Under the pieces are notes generated by a model. The model saw only the letters and a list, made by a program, of their open reading frames with translations. It was not told the DNA's origin and made no database searches. Of a DNA stretch of 64,000 nt, positions 63,597 to 64,000 are shown piece by piece. Origin of the DNA: Eucommia ulmoides (lineage: Eukaryota; Streptophyta; Magnoliopsida; Garryales; Eucommiaceae); assembly GCA_016647705.1 (NCBI GenBank), contig CM028329.1, positions 61,893,231 through 61,957,230 on the forward strand, given 5' to 3'. The stretch's first letter is position 1. Every line of letters begins with the position of its first letter. Made by a program: the position numbers and the translations under genes.

Positions 63597-64000
63597 ATTA
63601 AACACATGCTATCTACCAAAAAAAAGAATAAAACACATGCGTGCATGCACGCTCTTATTTTCATAATTTCCCTATGCATTAATGTTTTGTGTTATGAAAT
63701 AAAAGAAGTTATATTTGTATTTTCTTCTTGTCTTGCTTGAATGTAATATCCCTATTATGAAGGGTTAGAAAAAAAAATTATATTAATATATATTTTGTAG
63801 GGAATTTTATTATTTAGTCTTCATAAATTAGTGTATTGAGAAAATAATCCCCCAAATGCCTACATTAAGTTTTTAGTCTCCGTAGTCTTCTTAGAGTCTA
63901 ATCCTTGATTATTGCCCCTTATTTATGTTATATTTACAATTTATGCCATTCTATAAAATATACTAAAAGCATTCACATTCACATTTTTATTTTTGTTATT
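63597..64000. other. 3' flank of MDH-like gene 2
   Basis: 'gttatgaaataaaagaagttatatttgtattttcttcttgtctt' at about 63690-63735 is shared with the 3' flank of gene 1 (about 35287-35330) and likely holds the poly(A) signal (aataaaa). Nothing else is seen to the window end. Confidence 0.6.

Overview
This is nuclear DNA of a flowering plant, most likely a eudicot. The evidence is intron-rich genes with GT-AG introns and AT-rich intergenic DNA full of MITEs, SINEs, a Pack-MULE and plant-type Gypsy and Copia retrotransposons. The species cannot be named from the sequence. I read five host genes with good coding support, plus one captured gene fragment.

Layout. 1-6 kb: the last exon of one cinnamoyl-CoA-reductase-like (phenylacetaldehyde-reductase-type) SDR gene, then a complete six-exon paralogue (2385-5761, + strand, 326 aa) whose introns carry MITEs. 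7.5-11.5 kb: a five-exon gene on the minus strand for a 519-aa coiled-coil protein. 11.5-17.3 kb: SINEs with clear target-site duplications, a promoter-like duplicated segment, and the upstream region of a malate-dehydrogenase-like gene. 17.3-33.0 kb: two fossil LTR retrotransposons, an Athila-type Gypsy (17312-27541) and a Tork/Tnt1-type Copia (27595-33035). They inserted into the promoter and 5' leader of the first MDH-like gene and leave only 53 bp of host DNA, including its TATA box, between them. 33.1-35.2 kb: MDH-like gene 1 (seven exons, 347 aa). 35.5-40 kb: LTR and LINE scraps and a second copy of the duplicated segment. 40.8-44.3 kb: a complete 13-exon GH1 beta-glucosidase (minus strand, 528 aa, both catalytic glutamates present). 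44.6-50.4 and 55.9-59.6 kb: two related blocks of repeats that include many copies of sequence also found upstream of MDH-like gene 1. Between them lies a 4.55-kb Pack-MULE (50534-55083) with a captured first exon of a BAP31-like gene and a candidate solo LTR nested inside it. 61.2-63.6 kb: MDH-like gene 2 (seven exons, 346 aa) with its promoter uninterrupted.

Most notable points. The two MDH-like genes have intact frames and splice sites. They have lost two of the three Rossmann glycines, one substrate-loop arginine and the NP motif, but keep the catalytic Asp-His pair and another Arg. They look like a diverged enzyme lineage rather than ordinary cytosolic MDH. Gene 1 has been cut off from its upstream promoter, and a sense-oriented Copia LTR now lies 66 bp before its ATG. 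The solo LTR carries six palindromes in a row within 155 bp and a roughly 120-bp minisatellite. A functional link between the reductase, the beta-glucosidase and the MDH-like genes is possible but is only inference.
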